Positions 43,097 to 52,694 of a stretch of 64,000 nt of DNA are shown one piece after another; within the stretch, counting starts at the first letter, position 1, and every line of letters begins with the position of its first letter. The translations under genes and the position numbers were made by a program. The notes under the pieces are model-generated. The model ran no database searches. It was not told the DNA's origin and saw nothing but the letters and a program-made list of their open reading frames with translations. Source of the DNA: JAHOYW01 sp963664605 (GTDB lineage Bacteria; Verrucomicrobiota; Lentisphaeria; Victivallales; Victivallaceae); the NCBI GenBank assembly GCA_963664605.1, contig OY761536.1, positions 1,674,001 through 1,738,000 on the forward strand, given 5' to 3'.

Positions 43097-45231
43097 TTTT
43101 CCTTTTCCTTTTTGTTATAGAATTGACAAAATGTTTTAAGTGTCGGCTGTGGAATATGGCCGAAGATTTTATAATATGTTAAATATGTTTTTTCTGATTT
43201 GGGATTAGTCAGGAATGCCGCTTTCGCCAGGTTCCGCGCGAGCTGTGATTTATTCGTGTAATAATATTCCATTGCAAGGTCAGCGGCATAACTTGCCGTT
43301 GATATCCTGCCCGGCGGTATAACTTTGAAAACCCGGTAACGGATATTTATATCCTTGAATTCTCCAGGAGGGGCTATCTCATAAAAATAACGCATGCTGC
43401 GCGGGCGTTTTTCCATCGTGTAAGCTATTGACCGTGGGTTGATTTTTTTAGCGTTTGCCATATAACGGTAGGAATATTTGTGCATTGGCGAGATCTTGCC
43501 TCTGGAAAACACAACAAAGTCAGCTCCTTTTGCCGCACAGTAATCGGCAAAATCACGCTCGGTTCCATGAAACATTAAATTAACATATTTCTCCATGTTT
43601 TTACGGACTTCGATTAGTTCGAATTTCGGCTGTATAAGTATTTTCGTTCCGCAATATGCTTTCAGGACTGGTGAGATTTCCATATCTGCGAGGAATACAT
43701 TGTCGGTGGTATCAGACTGCCTGAACCATTTAATCATTTCAGCGGTTTCCCGGAAATAGGAATATTCATAATTCCGTTTAAGTCTCAAAGTATAAAGTCC
43801 TTCAAGTATAATTACAAGTGCGGCTAAAACGAATATTAATATCCGTACCCGGCGTTTTTCTGATACTTGATGCCAATTGTAAACCAGAAAAGCAAACGCT
43901 ACGTTCAAGGCAAGTGCGCTGAAGACATGAAAGCGTACAAAGAAAATATGAAAAACAAAAAATGCCAGCGTCGAGCCGATAGGGACCAGGGAAAATTTTA
44001 GTTTGTCAATTATATCCCCCCTTACTTTTCTGAAACATGTTCCCCAGAAAGCAAGGAGCAGAAAAACCCAGAATGCGTAAGGGAAATAGGTCAAAGTCAT
44101 TTCCCAGGTTGATGAATGCAGTCCAGGCGTCCAGAGGAAGCGTTGTTCAAAAGTCAGTTTTCCCGGGTCTTCCGGTTTTACATTCATATGTTTCAGTTTA
44201 GCTTTTGCCAATGAACTGAAATGACTGTAATTTTTAGCGAAATGGCTTTGATAAACTATTGCCGTATGTGCTAAAGTCAATGTTGCCGCAATAATACAGC
44301 TGATGAGCAGGCGCTTTTTAATGCTTTCATATTTTATGAAATGCAGTCCCGCCAAGGCTGGCCAGATAATTATCAGGGCAGGGGATAAAATAGCATAATG
44401 AGCCCGGTTGTAAGGGATCAATATTGCGGCGAGAACCAAAGCGGTATAAACAGCTATGAATACATCACGGCGGCGTTTGTCTGAACCATAAATTATCCAG
44501 CGCATAATTTCAAATATTGCCCATACCCCAAGCACAAATTGTGACGCATCCCAAAATGTTGTAGCACAAAAAGCGAAAAACATGACCGCAAGGATTGATA
44601 TAATCCCTTTACGTTTAAATGCCAGTGGAAAAAATGCCAGGGCCGCCGCCAGAAACGGCAGGGCGAAAGTCTCCTTAAGTATGAGCTGTCCGGTATGACG
44701 CGCCACCGAAGCGGGAGCCACCGAGCATAACATTCCCCCAAGCAGAGCGATATGCCATGGACAGTTTATGAATATCAGCCACAAATAAACCAGTCCCGGG
44801 ACTAGACATGCCCACAGGCGCAGTTGAGCAATTATCCATGAAGTTTCTTCCGGGTTGCTTTCGTAAGTGTTGTCAGGAGGATTTTCAGGTTTGACCAGTG
44901 CGCGTCTAAGGCGCAATCCCCAACCGAGGAAATATTCTACTCCCAACGACATTTGTTCATTGACGCGATAACCACAGGTAAGTTTTAAACGGGGATCGTA
45001 TTCAGGTATGCCTTTGCCGTCAGCAACATCGTTTATGTATGAATACATAATTGCACTTTCTACCTCAAACGGCGCAAAATCTACACCAGTCTTACTTTTT
45101 ACCCGGACAATTTCGCGGTCGCATATATATCCGCGAAAACAGAACGCGAATAAAACACAGAATATAAAAACTAAACTGTGTAAATAAATTTTTTTAGAAG
45201 ATAATTTCCTTTTGATCCCCGAATATTCCAT
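43093..45231 (-). CDS. Polytopic membrane protein, GT-C glycosyltransferase-like
   Basis: A 712-residue protein with about a dozen transmembrane helices in the first 470 residues and a soluble C-terminal region. An early extracytoplasmic loop rich in Asp/Glu (FAPFEVESAIMYSYINDVADGKGIPEYD) and the helix pattern resemble STT3/PMT-type GT-C transferases, which use polyprenyl-linked sugars. The C-terminal region has 'CAAKGADFVVFSRGKIS' and helical repeats. Similarity is by architecture, not by a diagnostic motif. It starts an operon with the cupin and fucosidase. Confidence 0.6.
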   Translation of the reverse strand: MEYSGIKRKLSSKKIYLHSLVFIFCVLFAFCFRGYICDREIVRVKSKTGVDFAPFEVESAIMYSYINDVADGKGIPEYDPRLKLTCGYRVNEQMSLGVEYFLGWGLRLRRALVKPENPPDNTYESNPEETSWIIAQLRLWACLVPGLVYLWLIFINCPWHIALLGGMLCSVAPASVARHTGQLILKETFALPFLAAALAFFPLAFKRKGIISILAVMFFAFCATTFWDASQFVLGVWAIFEIMRWIIYGSDKRRRDVFIAVYTALVLAAILIPYNRAHYAILSPALIIIWPALAGLHFIKYESIKKRLLISCIIAATLTLAHTAIVYQSHFAKNYSHFSSLAKAKLKHMNVKPEDPGKLTFEQRFLWTPGLHSSTWEMTLTYFPYAFWVFLLLAFWGTCFRKVRGDIIDKLKFSLVPIGSTLAFFVFHIFFVRFHVFSALALNVAFAFLVYNWHQVSEKRRVRILIFVLAALVIILEGLYTLRLKRNYEYSYFRETAEMIKWFRQSDTTDNVFLADMEISPVLKAYCGTKILIQPKFELIEVRKNMEKYVNLMFHGTERDFADYCAAKGADFVVFSRGKISPMHKYSYRYMANAKKINPRSIAYTMEKRPRSMRYFYEIAPPGEFKDINIRYRVFKVIPPGRISTASYAADLAMEYYYTNKSQLARNLAKAAFLTNPKSEKTYLTYYKIFGHIPQPTLKTFCQFYNKKEKEK

Positions 45232-45309
45232 ATAAAAAATTAAAATTTAATGTTTTTCTGAATTTTACAGAATTTGTTCAATTTAGCACTACTTGATTTG
45301 TAGTCAAGT

Positions 45310-45350
45310 AAAATCCCGAAGGGTAGCCTGATCCCTTCGGGATTTTATTT
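45310..45350. terminator. Terminator beside rpoN
   Basis: AAAATCCCGAAGGG (45310-45323) and CCCTTCGGGATTTT (45333-45346) form a perfect 14-bp stem with a 9-nt loop. It lies 27 nt after the minus-strand rpoN stop and has T-rich flanks on both strands. Confidence 0.85.
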
Positions 45351-45372
45351 TTTATAACTTTAAATTGCAGCC

Positions 45373-46812
45373 TTAAAATTCCCGTCTCAGGTTTGTTGCT
45401 TGAATACCTAATTGTTCACGATATTTCGCTACTGTCCGGCGGGCTACGTTCAAACCGTCTTTCTTCAGCAACTCTGATATTTTATTGTCGGATAGAGGTT
45501 TAGCTTTATTTTCCGCGGCAATTAAATCTTTGATCTTTTCTTTAATTCCTCTGGATGAGATTTCTTCGCCGTCATTATTCTGGTAACCTCCGGTGAAGAA
45601 AAATTTAAATTCATACATGCCTTTCGGGGTTTGCAGGTATTTATTGGCTATTGCGCGGCTGATAGTGGTTTCATGCAGTCCGAGTTTATCGGCGACCTGC
45701 TGCATGGTCAAGGGCTTAAGATGTTCCACTCCTTTTTCGAGGAAATCGTATTGGGTATCCAAAATAACCTGGGCAATCCGGCGTATAGTGCTTTGCCGCT
45801 GGCTGAGGCTTTTGATAAGCATCCTGGCTGCCATAAGTTTTTCCTTGATGTAGTTCCTGGTTTCCGCGTTGGTATCGGGGTTTTCAAGCAAATCAAGGTA
45901 TGTTTGTGATATTTTCAGGCTCGGAAGATAGCTGTCGTTAGAGGAAATAACATATTCACCATCTTTCTTTTCAACAGTCAGTTCCGGCAGGACGTACAAC
46001 TCGGATGAAGGAGAGAGAGATGAACCCGGCAATGGACTGAATTCTTTAAGCTTCGCAATTAAAGTATTTAATTCCGGAATTGAAATGCGCATCGCTTTAG
46101 CTACTTGCGGCAGGTGATTTTTGCCGATTTCCTCGAGATACTTGGAAATGAGCTCATGAAGTTGAGGATCCTTGCATTGCCGGCGTTCAAACTGCAGCAG
46201 CAGACATTCGCGCAGGTCAGTTGCGCCTATTCCCGGCGGATCAAAGGATTGTACCAGCTTTATTGCTTTTTTCACCTTTTTCATATCGCATTTTGCCGCC
46301 ATGGCTATGTCTGCCGGATGTGTCGTCAGATAGCCGGCTTCGTCAATGCTGCCGATGACGAATTCAGCTATATTTTCTATTTCCTGACTGCATTCTGTTA
46401 AATTAAGCTGTTCGAGCAATTGCTGCTGCAGCGATGGCTGCTCAACCAATGAGTTGAACATAAAATCACGTTTCCCCTGTTCATCAGCCGGAGATGAATT
46501 CGAGCTGCTGTAAGTTCCGCGGTCATACCATGATTCTGCCATTTTTATCATTTCCGCGAAGTCGTTTTCCTCATCATTGCTTTTATCGCTGTTGTCGCTG
46601 TTGGTCGATTCAGAATGCAGCGGATCTCCGGCGAGTTCTTCTATTGAACTTTTTTCCTGTTCAATAACCGGATTACTGTTAAGTTCCTGATCGATTTTTT
46701 CCTGTAGTTCAAGCAGGGGGGTAAGAAGGACTTCCAGGGATTGAATCTGGTGTCTGGCCAGGATTTGTTCCTGTTTTTGTGAAATATTCTGATTTAAAAA
46801 GGCATCCGCCAT
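45373..46812 (-). CDS. rpoN: RNA polymerase sigma-54 factor
   Basis: From the ATG at 46812 (AAAGAGAG upstream) the product is 479 residues; an in-frame ATG at 46857 would add an unlikely hydrophobic tail. It has the Gln-rich region I ('NISQKQEQILARHQIQSLEVLLTPLLELQEKI'), an acidic region II, the core-binding and HTH region, and the C-terminal RpoN box ARRTVAKYREQLGI, which contacts the -24 element. Sigma-54 needs enhancer-binding ATPases; none is in this window. Confidence 0.95.
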   Translation of the reverse strand: MADAFLNQNISQKQEQILARHQIQSLEVLLTPLLELQEKIDQELNSNPVIEQEKSSIEELAGDPLHSESTNSDNSDKSNDEENDFAEMIKMAESWYDRGTYSSSNSSPADEQGKRDFMFNSLVEQPSLQQQLLEQLNLTECSQEIENIAEFVIGSIDEAGYLTTHPADIAMAAKCDMKKVKKAIKLVQSFDPPGIGATDLRECLLLQFERRQCKDPQLHELISKYLEEIGKNHLPQVAKAMRISIPELNTLIAKLKEFSPLPGSSLSPSSELYVLPELTVEKKDGEYVISSNDSYLPSLKISQTYLDLLENPDTNAETRNYIKEKLMAARMLIKSLSQRQSTIRRIAQVILDTQYDFLEKGVEHLKPLTMQQVADKLGLHETTISRAIANKYLQTPKGMYEFKFFFTGGYQNNDGEEISSRGIKEKIKDLIAAENKAKPLSDNKISELLKKDGLNVARRTVAKYREQLGIQATNLRREF

Positions 46813-46940
46813 TATAAGTTCTCTCTTTATAAAAATAAATAATGCAAAAAATAACAATATATGCTATATTATATTAATTTCAGAAATGCTTATTTGCAAT
46901 TATAAAAGTATTTATTTTTCAATCAAAAGCGAGCATGAAA

Positions 46941-46961
46941 ATCTTAAATCTTAAATCTTAA
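46941..46961 (+). repeat. Three exact heptanucleotide repeats before WalJ-like gene
   Basis: ATCTTAA repeats three times without change at 46941-46961, 23 nt before the start codon and just before the ribosome site. It has the same CTTAA core as arrays at 20747 and 39901, and inverted at 54723. Confidence 0.6.
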
Positions 46962-46983
46962 CATTTTTAAGGGTGATATATAT

Positions 46984-47781
46984 ATGAGTTTAGGCATTAC
47001 CGCACTTGGCAGCGGGAGCGGCGGCAATTCATTTGTTGTACATTCGGCGGAAGGAAATATCTTAATTGATGCTGGATTCAGCCGTAAAGAACTTATCAGG
47101 CGAATGCTCGAAGTTGATGTCGATCCATCCTCAATCCGGGCGGTGTTGTTGTCACATGAACATGATGACCACCTTAAAGGCTGCCGTGTTTTCTGCGATC
47201 AGTTCAAAATTCCCCTATGTATTTCATTTGAGACCTGGAATTACCTCCGGCATCAAAAAAAAGATAAACTGCCGGTAAATATTCATCAGTTTACCGCCGG
47301 TGATAAGTTTGAACTGCCCGGCATGACCATTTTGCCGTTCACTGTTCAGCATGATGCTATTGACCCGGTGGGTTTTGTTATTACCAGCAGAGATAAGCAA
47401 ATCGGTTTTGCTTCTGACCTGGGAGCGGTTAATTCATTGGCTAAACTGCGTTTGAACAACTGTGATATTCTGATCCTTGAATCAAATTATGATTTGGATA
47501 TGTTACGGCGCTCAGACCGTCAGATTCACTTGAAGAAGCGGATAGCCGGCCCTCATGGACATCTTAACAACCTTGATGCTATTGAGTCCCTGAACGATTT
47601 ACTGACCGAGCGCACTAAGGTTCTTATGCTTGTGCATGCGAGCTCAGAATGTAATGATTATGAATTAGTTAGAACTTTAGCGCGAGAACAGCTGGAAAAA
47701 ATGCAAAGAAATGATATTGTAATGAAAGTGATAGAACAAGATAAAACGCTTGAAAGCATAATATTGGACAAATTAAGTTAG
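46984..47781 (+). CDS. MBL-fold metallohydrolase, WalJ/YycJ-like
   Basis: A 265-residue metallo-beta-lactamase-fold protein. Metal ligands are in LLSHEHDDHLKG (His58, His60, Asp62, His63). The N-terminal 'ITALGSGSGGNSFVVHS' and 'HGHLNNLDA' are the pattern of the YycJ/WalJ family, putative 5'-to-3' exonucleases that suppress mutations and link to cell-wall control in Firmicutes. It is followed 1 nt later by a protein kinase gene and probably shares a transcript. Confidence 0.85.
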   Translation: MSLGITALGSGSGGNSFVVHSAEGNILIDAGFSRKELIRRMLEVDVDPSSIRAVLLSHEHDDHLKGCRVFCDQFKIPLCISFETWNYLRHQKKDKLPVNIHQFTAGDKFELPGMTILPFTVQHDAIDPVGFVITSRDKQIGFASDLGAVNSLAKLRLNNCDILILESNYDLDMLRRSDRQIHLKKRIAGPHGHLNNLDAIESLNDLLTERTKVLMLVHASSECNDYELVRTLAREQLEKMQRNDIVMKVIEQDKTLESIILDKLS

Positions 47782-47782
47782 C

Positions 47783-48790
47783 ATGACGAATAAAAAAGAA
47801 GAGCAGCCCGATTCCAAAAGGCTGCGGATATTTTGCCATCGATGCAATCAGAAACTTGATGTTACGAACTTAAGGGCTTTTGATAAAATAGCTTGTCCGA
47901 CTTGTTCCACCCAGTTGATTGTTCCTAAATGGTTTGATTCATATCTGCTGGAAGAGGAGTGCGGTTGCGGCGGCGGAGCTGTTGTATACCGTTCACTTGA
48001 TGTAACCCTTGATCGTGAAATAGCGATAAAAATATTTAAGGACAGTAGCGACTCTCCTCAATTCACCAAAATATTTCTCCATGAGGGCAGGGTCACAGCC
48101 AGTTTGAATCATCCGGGTATCGTGCCGATTTATTCTTGCGGTCAATACGAAGGCAAATGTTTTCTGATAATGCAGTACATGCCGAATGGAACGCTTGAAG
48201 CCCAGGTCAAGAAAAACTCTCCGTTAAAAATAAGCCGGGTTTTGACCTGGATGCTTGATACATGTCATGCTTTGCAGTTCGCGCTTGAATCAGGAGTCAT
48301 TCACCACGATATAAAACCAGCTAACATACTTCTTGATTCGGACTATAGCGCCAAGATCAGTGATTTCGGACTTGCCTATGCGCTTCATGATTTGCAATCG
48401 CATTCATTGTTGTCAGAGCTTAGTTCATACGGCAGTCCGGATTATGTAAGCCCTGAAAAGGTTGAATATGGTTGTGAAGACGATAAAGGGGATATATTCA
48501 GTCTTGGTGTAACTATCTACGAATTACTGGCTGGACGAAAACCGTTTGCACGTCCTCATGAAGATGATGATATACTGGAAGTGCGTTCAAGCGCCAAGGT
48601 TCTTGAACCTAGTGAAATACGTCCTGAAATAAGCGCCAACCTGTCAAAGTTTATTATGCGGATGATGGAGAATGATCCAGCCCGCCGCCCGGAATACGAT
48701 AAGATAATTTCCGAATTAAAATTTTATAAGGAAAAGTACAAAAAGTACGAAGATAAATTTTTCTACCATCTCATATCCAAACACATGTAA
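47783..48790 (+). CDS. Ser/Thr protein kinase with N-terminal zinc ribbon
   Basis: A 335-residue cytoplasmic kinase. Cys18-Cys21 and Cys38-Cys41 form a zinc ribbon (FCHRC and CPTC). The kinase domain has a Gly-rich loop (CGCGGGAVVY, 60-69), Lys83 in AIKIF, catalytic HHDIKPANIL (Asp176), DFG (194-196) and 'YVSPEKV'. The usual His-Arg-Asp is His-His-Asp, so it is a non-RD kinase and may not need activation-loop phosphorylation. No membrane or PASTA region follows. Possible partners are FHA proteins such as the sigma factor at 3807-4889; this link is inference. It begins 1 nt after the WalJ-like gene. Confidence 0.9.
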   Translation: MTNKKEEQPDSKRLRIFCHRCNQKLDVTNLRAFDKIACPTCSTQLIVPKWFDSYLLEEECGCGGGAVVYRSLDVTLDREIAIKIFKDSSDSPQFTKIFLHEGRVTASLNHPGIVPIYSCGQYEGKCFLIMQYMPNGTLEAQVKKNSPLKISRVLTWMLDTCHALQFALESGVIHHDIKPANILLDSDYSAKISDFGLAYALHDLQSHSLLSELSSYGSPDYVSPEKVEYGCEDDKGDIFSLGVTIYELLAGRKPFARPHEDDDILEVRSSAKVLEPSEIRPEISANLSKFIMRMMENDPARRPEYDKIISELKFYKEKYKKYEDKFFYHLISKHM

Positions 48791-48818
48791 ATGTGTAAAA
48801 ATATTTATATAATACTAG

Positions 48819-49523
48819 TTAATCCAAAAGTTTGGGACTTATTCTTTCTTTTTTATTAACGGTGCTGGCATTGTCTTTAGCTAAAATAGCCAGTAAAGTG
48901 TTATTCAAACTGTCATCGGGAACTTTGGCGTCACGTGCTGTTTTAATATCACACAACAAATCAAAACGCGCACGCTGCTGCTCATATAATTTTTGTTTAA
49001 AAGCGTACAGTATTTTTTTACGCAGAAGCGGACGTAGAACCTTACCCTCCGGATATTTTTTAATAAATTGCGAAATTGCGTTTATCTGTAAATTCATTTT
49101 TTTTGAGGAAGCCGCGGAATTCAAAAGATCTATATGTTTTTTTAGTTCAGTTAAATGATTAAGTTTTGTATATGTTTCCAGCAAGTTAAAGTTTAGAGGA
49201 TATCTTTTTCTGGCAACTGCTATTATTGCCGTTGCTTTTGAAATATTATTGCCGTTAATTTCTTTCTGGGCCAGTTTTATATAATGATTGCAGAACTCAC
49301 GCTCTTCCATTTGAATTAGAAATTCGTTGGAAGTATCCAGTACCCTGACTTTTTCAATGCGCTTTACCGCGGCTTCGTGTTCTTTCTTCGCAAGGTTATA
49401 GAACAAATTTTTGACCAGCAGAGCATGGGTCGTCGGCGGAGGCGGAATTTCTTTTTTGCCGCATCCAAAAACTATAATAGCAAATATAAAAACAATGAGG
49501 TATCTCATAGCGTAATCATTCAT
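48819..49523 (-). CDS. Putative lipoprotein with helical repeats
   Basis: A 234-residue protein with a lipoprotein-type signal (MRYLIVFIFAIIVFGC, lipobox VFGC). The start is uncertain between 49523 and 49508; neither has a strong ribosome site. The mature part is Lys-rich and helical, resembling TPR-like repeats ('EINGNNISKATAIIAVARKRYPLNFNLLETYTKLN'), with no catalytic motif. Function unknown. It is convergent with the kinase gene. Confidence 0.6.
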   Translation of the reverse strand: MNDYAMRYLIVFIFAIIVFGCGKKEIPPPPTTHALLVKNLFYNLAKKEHEAAVKRIEKVRVLDTSNEFLIQMEEREFCNHYIKLAQKEINGNNISKATAIIAVARKRYPLNFNLLETYTKLNHLTELKKHIDLLNSAASSKKMNLQINAISQFIKKYPEGKVLRPLLRKKILYAFKQKLYEQQRARFDLLCDIKTARDAKVPDDSLNNTLLAILAKDNASTVNKKERISPKLLD

Positions 49524-49917
49524 CCTGTATTAAAATTTGTGATTAATATAACCGTTCTCAGAAAAAATGAAAGTAATATTTAAGCTAATACTATAATGCC
49601 GCGAAAAATCTTAGGGTATACTAATACAAGGTGATGATTATTGTTTATAGTATATATACCAGTATATACCAAAAAATAATTTTTCTTTTTATTGATGCTT
49701 TGCTTTATGGTGCTCTGATGTTGTAAGATATTGTTAACTAATATGATAAGAATATGGTTATCTTCCTGCTTTGTAAAAAAAAGTACATTTTTTCTTTTTT
49801 TTTAAGTGGTATTTTTAAATAATACTCATATATTAGTTCGGTTAAAGTTGAGCAAAAGTTTTTATTTTTGACTAAACCAAACATGTTTTTAAATATTAAC
49901 ACCTACAAGGAGATCAA
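49524..49917. other. Intergenic region upstream of the fused importer gene
   Basis: This 394-nt AT-rich gap between divergent genes holds tandem AGTATATATACC and AGTATATACC (49649-49670) and, 36 nt upstream, an inverted GGTATACTA (about 49614-49622). These may be regulator sites for the importer operon. No promoter is clear. AAGGAG precedes the importer start. Confidence 0.45.
49649..49670 (+). promoter_or_regulatory. Tandem TATATACC motif upstream of importer
   Basis: AGTATATATACC and AGTATATACC are adjacent direct repeats; the nearby GGTATACTA is the inverse. Arrangement suggests an operator, but no regulator gene is next to it. Confidence 0.35.
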
Positions 49918-52665
49918 ATGAGAAAGACAGGCTTGCTGCCGGTGCTGTTTGTAGCGTTGGCAGGACTATTCGCTGCTGCGACTGCCCGTGCCGGGTACAT
50001 CGAGGAAAAAGATGGTAAAACAATTATCCATGTGGTTGTATCCAACCTCCCGGATCCGACAAGTGTATCAGTTAATCAGCGTGCGGATGTTGAGGTGGTC
50101 AGGCAGTTCCGTAGAGAATTTCCGAAGATTTTTGCCAAGAAGTATAAAGCAAAATATAAAGCCAATCCCGAAAAATATGGTAATTATAACTGGGATAACG
50201 TCGAAGTTGTTCTTGATAGGTTTTCCGCAATCAGGGTGGAAGGTGTTGAAACTGACCTGTTGGCGATTGCCGGTGATATGGCGGCGGATATTCTATATAT
50301 CAACTTCCGTAAGTCAGACAATTATATTTCCAACAACTTTATCCAGCCGCTTGACAGGTATTATAAAGAGTTGACGCCGGAACAAATTGCATCCCGTGTC
50401 CACAATAAAATTCTGCCTGTTGTACACCGTAAAGGCCCAGACGGCAAAATGCATTGGTGGACAATGCCGTATGGCGGCTTACTCGGAAAAGTTTTGCTTT
50501 ACCGCAAAGATTTGTTTGATGAATATAAAATTACTCCTCCGAATGCCAAGTGGACGTGGAAAGATTTATTGGATGCATGTAAGAAAATAACTAATCCGGA
50601 GAAAGGTGTTTACGGACTTCTTCTAGGGCGCGGGATACATGAATCATGGTTCTGGATCACATTTTTATGGTCTGCCGGCGGTGATATCATGACTTATGAT
50701 AAAGCAAAAGACGCGTGGCTCTGCACATTTGACTCTCCTGCCGGAGTAAAGGCGCTGGATTTTTACACTCAATTATCTGCTGATCTTTGGAAAGATAAAA
50801 AAGGTAAACAGAGGCGTGGATATGCTTATAAAGAAGCCACAGAAGCCAGCTCTAAATGGGATCGCGGCGAGATAGCAATGCGTTTTTCCTATATAGAAGA
50901 AACTCTTCTGGCTACTATACAACCGGAAGTAACCGGTATGGCTCCTGTTCCAATGGGGCCGGGCAATCACCGCGGTGGTGAGTTGAATTCTAGGATGTTT
51001 GGAATGTATTCCCAAATTAAATCGCAGGTGATTTGTGATGCGGCATGGGAATATATGTTCTATTATGACAGTGTTCCTGCGCAAAAGCTTAGAACCAGGA
51101 TAATGGTTGAAGGCGGCATGGGTAAATTTATCAATCCCAAATATTTAAAGATGTTTGGTTATACAGATATTCTTAAACTGGTTCCGAAAGGCTGGGAGGA
51201 AACTTTTGAGCTGGCTATCAAAACCGGTCAACCTGAACCTTATGGCAAAAACAGTAATTTTGCTTATGATGAAATGACTAAACCGATACATATCGCCGAA
51301 CAAATGGAATATAACGGTGAGCTTGCAGCGGTTGGAACTAAAGAACGTGAAAGACAATTGACAAAGATATTGAAAGCCGGTTGTGCGCATGCCAATGAGA
51401 TTATGATAGGCAAGATATCTGAGCGTGAAATGTTTTGGCGCCGTTTTTCCGCATGGGTGTTGCTGGGCGGTATAGCTGTTGCGTTTTTCTTCGTTTTCCG
51501 CAAAGTATATATTATATTTACTCCTCCTAAAGATGACGGAGCAACTCAGGGATCATGGCAGTTTAAGAGATATTTCTGGGCATATATAATTTTAATTCCA
51601 GCAGTGGCTTCTATTGCCTTGTGGCGTTATGTTCCTTTGGCTCGTGGTTCTTATATGGCTTTTTTCGATTATAAGATCGTTGGAGACTCAACTTTTGTTC
51701 TGGTTGACAACTTTGCTAATTTACTTTGGAGCCTGGAATGGTGGAATTCTCTTTGGAACGCTATCCGTTACGCTCTCCTTACTATGGCGCTGACTTTCCT
51801 GCCTCCGGTTATTCTGGCTATTTTCCTGCAGGAAGTTCCACGCTGTAAGATTTTGCTGCGAACCCTTTATTATCTGCCGGCGGTAATTACCGGACTGGTA
51901 ACAATGGTATTGTGGAAACAGTTTTTTGAGGCTTCAGAAAACGGTATGATAAATAGAGTGGTTATGAATGTTCCAGCAATAGGTTTTCTTTTGATAGGTG
52001 CGGGATTATTCTCGATCTTTCTGGCATTTGCTAAGCGTTTAAAGTTTTATGAATTGAAGCTTCCTATGTGGCTTTGCCTGCTTGCCGGATTATTCGTCTT
52101 CTATACTGTTGCGAGCCTTTCCGGGCCTATATTCTTTCAGGGAAGTGAAAGTTTCATGACAAGCCTGAAACTCATGCCGAGCCGCTTGTTTTCATATACT
52201 CCTCTTCCTTATCAGTGGCTTAATAATCCTGATACGTCTATGTTCTCATGTATCCTGCCGATGGTATGGGCACAGATGGGGCCGGGTTGCCTGATTTATC
52301 TGGCGGCGCTTAAAGGTATTCCTAATGACTATTATGAAGCGGCTGATATTGACGGGGCGACATTTATTGACAAGATATTGTTTGTTGTGTTCCCGACCTT
52401 GAAAGCCCTTATTATAATCAATTTTGTCGGAGTATTTATTTCCTCATGGACGCGTTCAACCGGGCAGATCCTGGTTATGACAGGCGGTGGAGCCAATACT
52501 ACTACCGCTGGTCTGATGATCTGGAAAAAAGCATTTACTTATCTTGAGATGGGGCCGGCTACAGCAATGGCATGGACTTTGGGATTCATGCTGATAGGTT
52601 TCACCGTTTATCAGCTGCAGATCTTGTCCAAGGTTGAATTTAAAGCTGCTGGCAGAGCCAAATAA
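49918..52665 (+). CDS. ABC sugar importer: binding protein fused to MalF-like permease
   Basis: A 915-residue fusion. Residues 1-26 are a signal peptide. Residues about 35-500 are a family 1 extracellular solute-binding domain ('PYGGLLGKVLLYRKDLFDEYKI', 'FLWSAGGDIMTYD', 'GVKALDFYTQL', 'KWDRGEIAMRFSY'). After a membrane segment (about 511-534) comes a MalF-type permease with an EAA loop (about 803-825, 'YYEAADIDGATFIDKILFVVFP'). Normally these are two genes. Tethering the binding protein removes the need for diffusion to the transporter. The second permease gene follows; no ATPase gene is nearby, so a shared MsmX/UgpC-like ATPase is likely. Confidence 0.88.
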   Translation: MRKTGLLPVLFVALAGLFAAATARAGYIEEKDGKTIIHVVVSNLPDPTSVSVNQRADVEVVRQFRREFPKIFAKKYKAKYKANPEKYGNYNWDNVEVVLDRFSAIRVEGVETDLLAIAGDMAADILYINFRKSDNYISNNFIQPLDRYYKELTPEQIASRVHNKILPVVHRKGPDGKMHWWTMPYGGLLGKVLLYRKDLFDEYKITPPNAKWTWKDLLDACKKITNPEKGVYGLLLGRGIHESWFWITFLWSAGGDIMTYDKAKDAWLCTFDSPAGVKALDFYTQLSADLWKDKKGKQRRGYAYKEATEASSKWDRGEIAMRFSYIEETLLATIQPEVTGMAPVPMGPGNHRGGELNSRMFGMYSQIKSQVICDAAWEYMFYYDSVPAQKLRTRIMVEGGMGKFINPKYLKMFGYTDILKLVPKGWEETFELAIKTGQPEPYGKNSNFAYDEMTKPIHIAEQMEYNGELAAVGTKERERQLTKILKAGCAHANEIMIGKISEREMFWRRFSAWVLLGGIAVAFFFVFRKVYIIFTPPKDDGATQGSWQFKRYFWAYIILIPAVASIALWRYVPLARGSYMAFFDYKIVGDSTFVLVDNFANLLWSLEWWNSLWNAIRYALLTMALTFLPPVILAIFLQEVPRCKILLRTLYYLPAVITGLVTMVLWKQFFEASENGMINRVVMNVPAIGFLLIGAGLFSIFLAFAKRLKFYELKLPMWLCLLAGLFVFYTVASLSGPIFFQGSESFMTSLKLMPSRLFSYTPLPYQWLNNPDTSMFSCILPMVWAQMGPGCLIYLAALKGIPNDYYEAADIDGATFIDKILFVVFPTLKALIIINFVGVFISSWTRSTGQILVMTGGGANTTTAGLMIWKKAFTYLEMGPATAMAWTLGFMLIGFTVYQLQILSKVEFKAAGRAK

Positions 52666-52694
52666 TCATAATTTAATATAAGGATTTTAAAATA

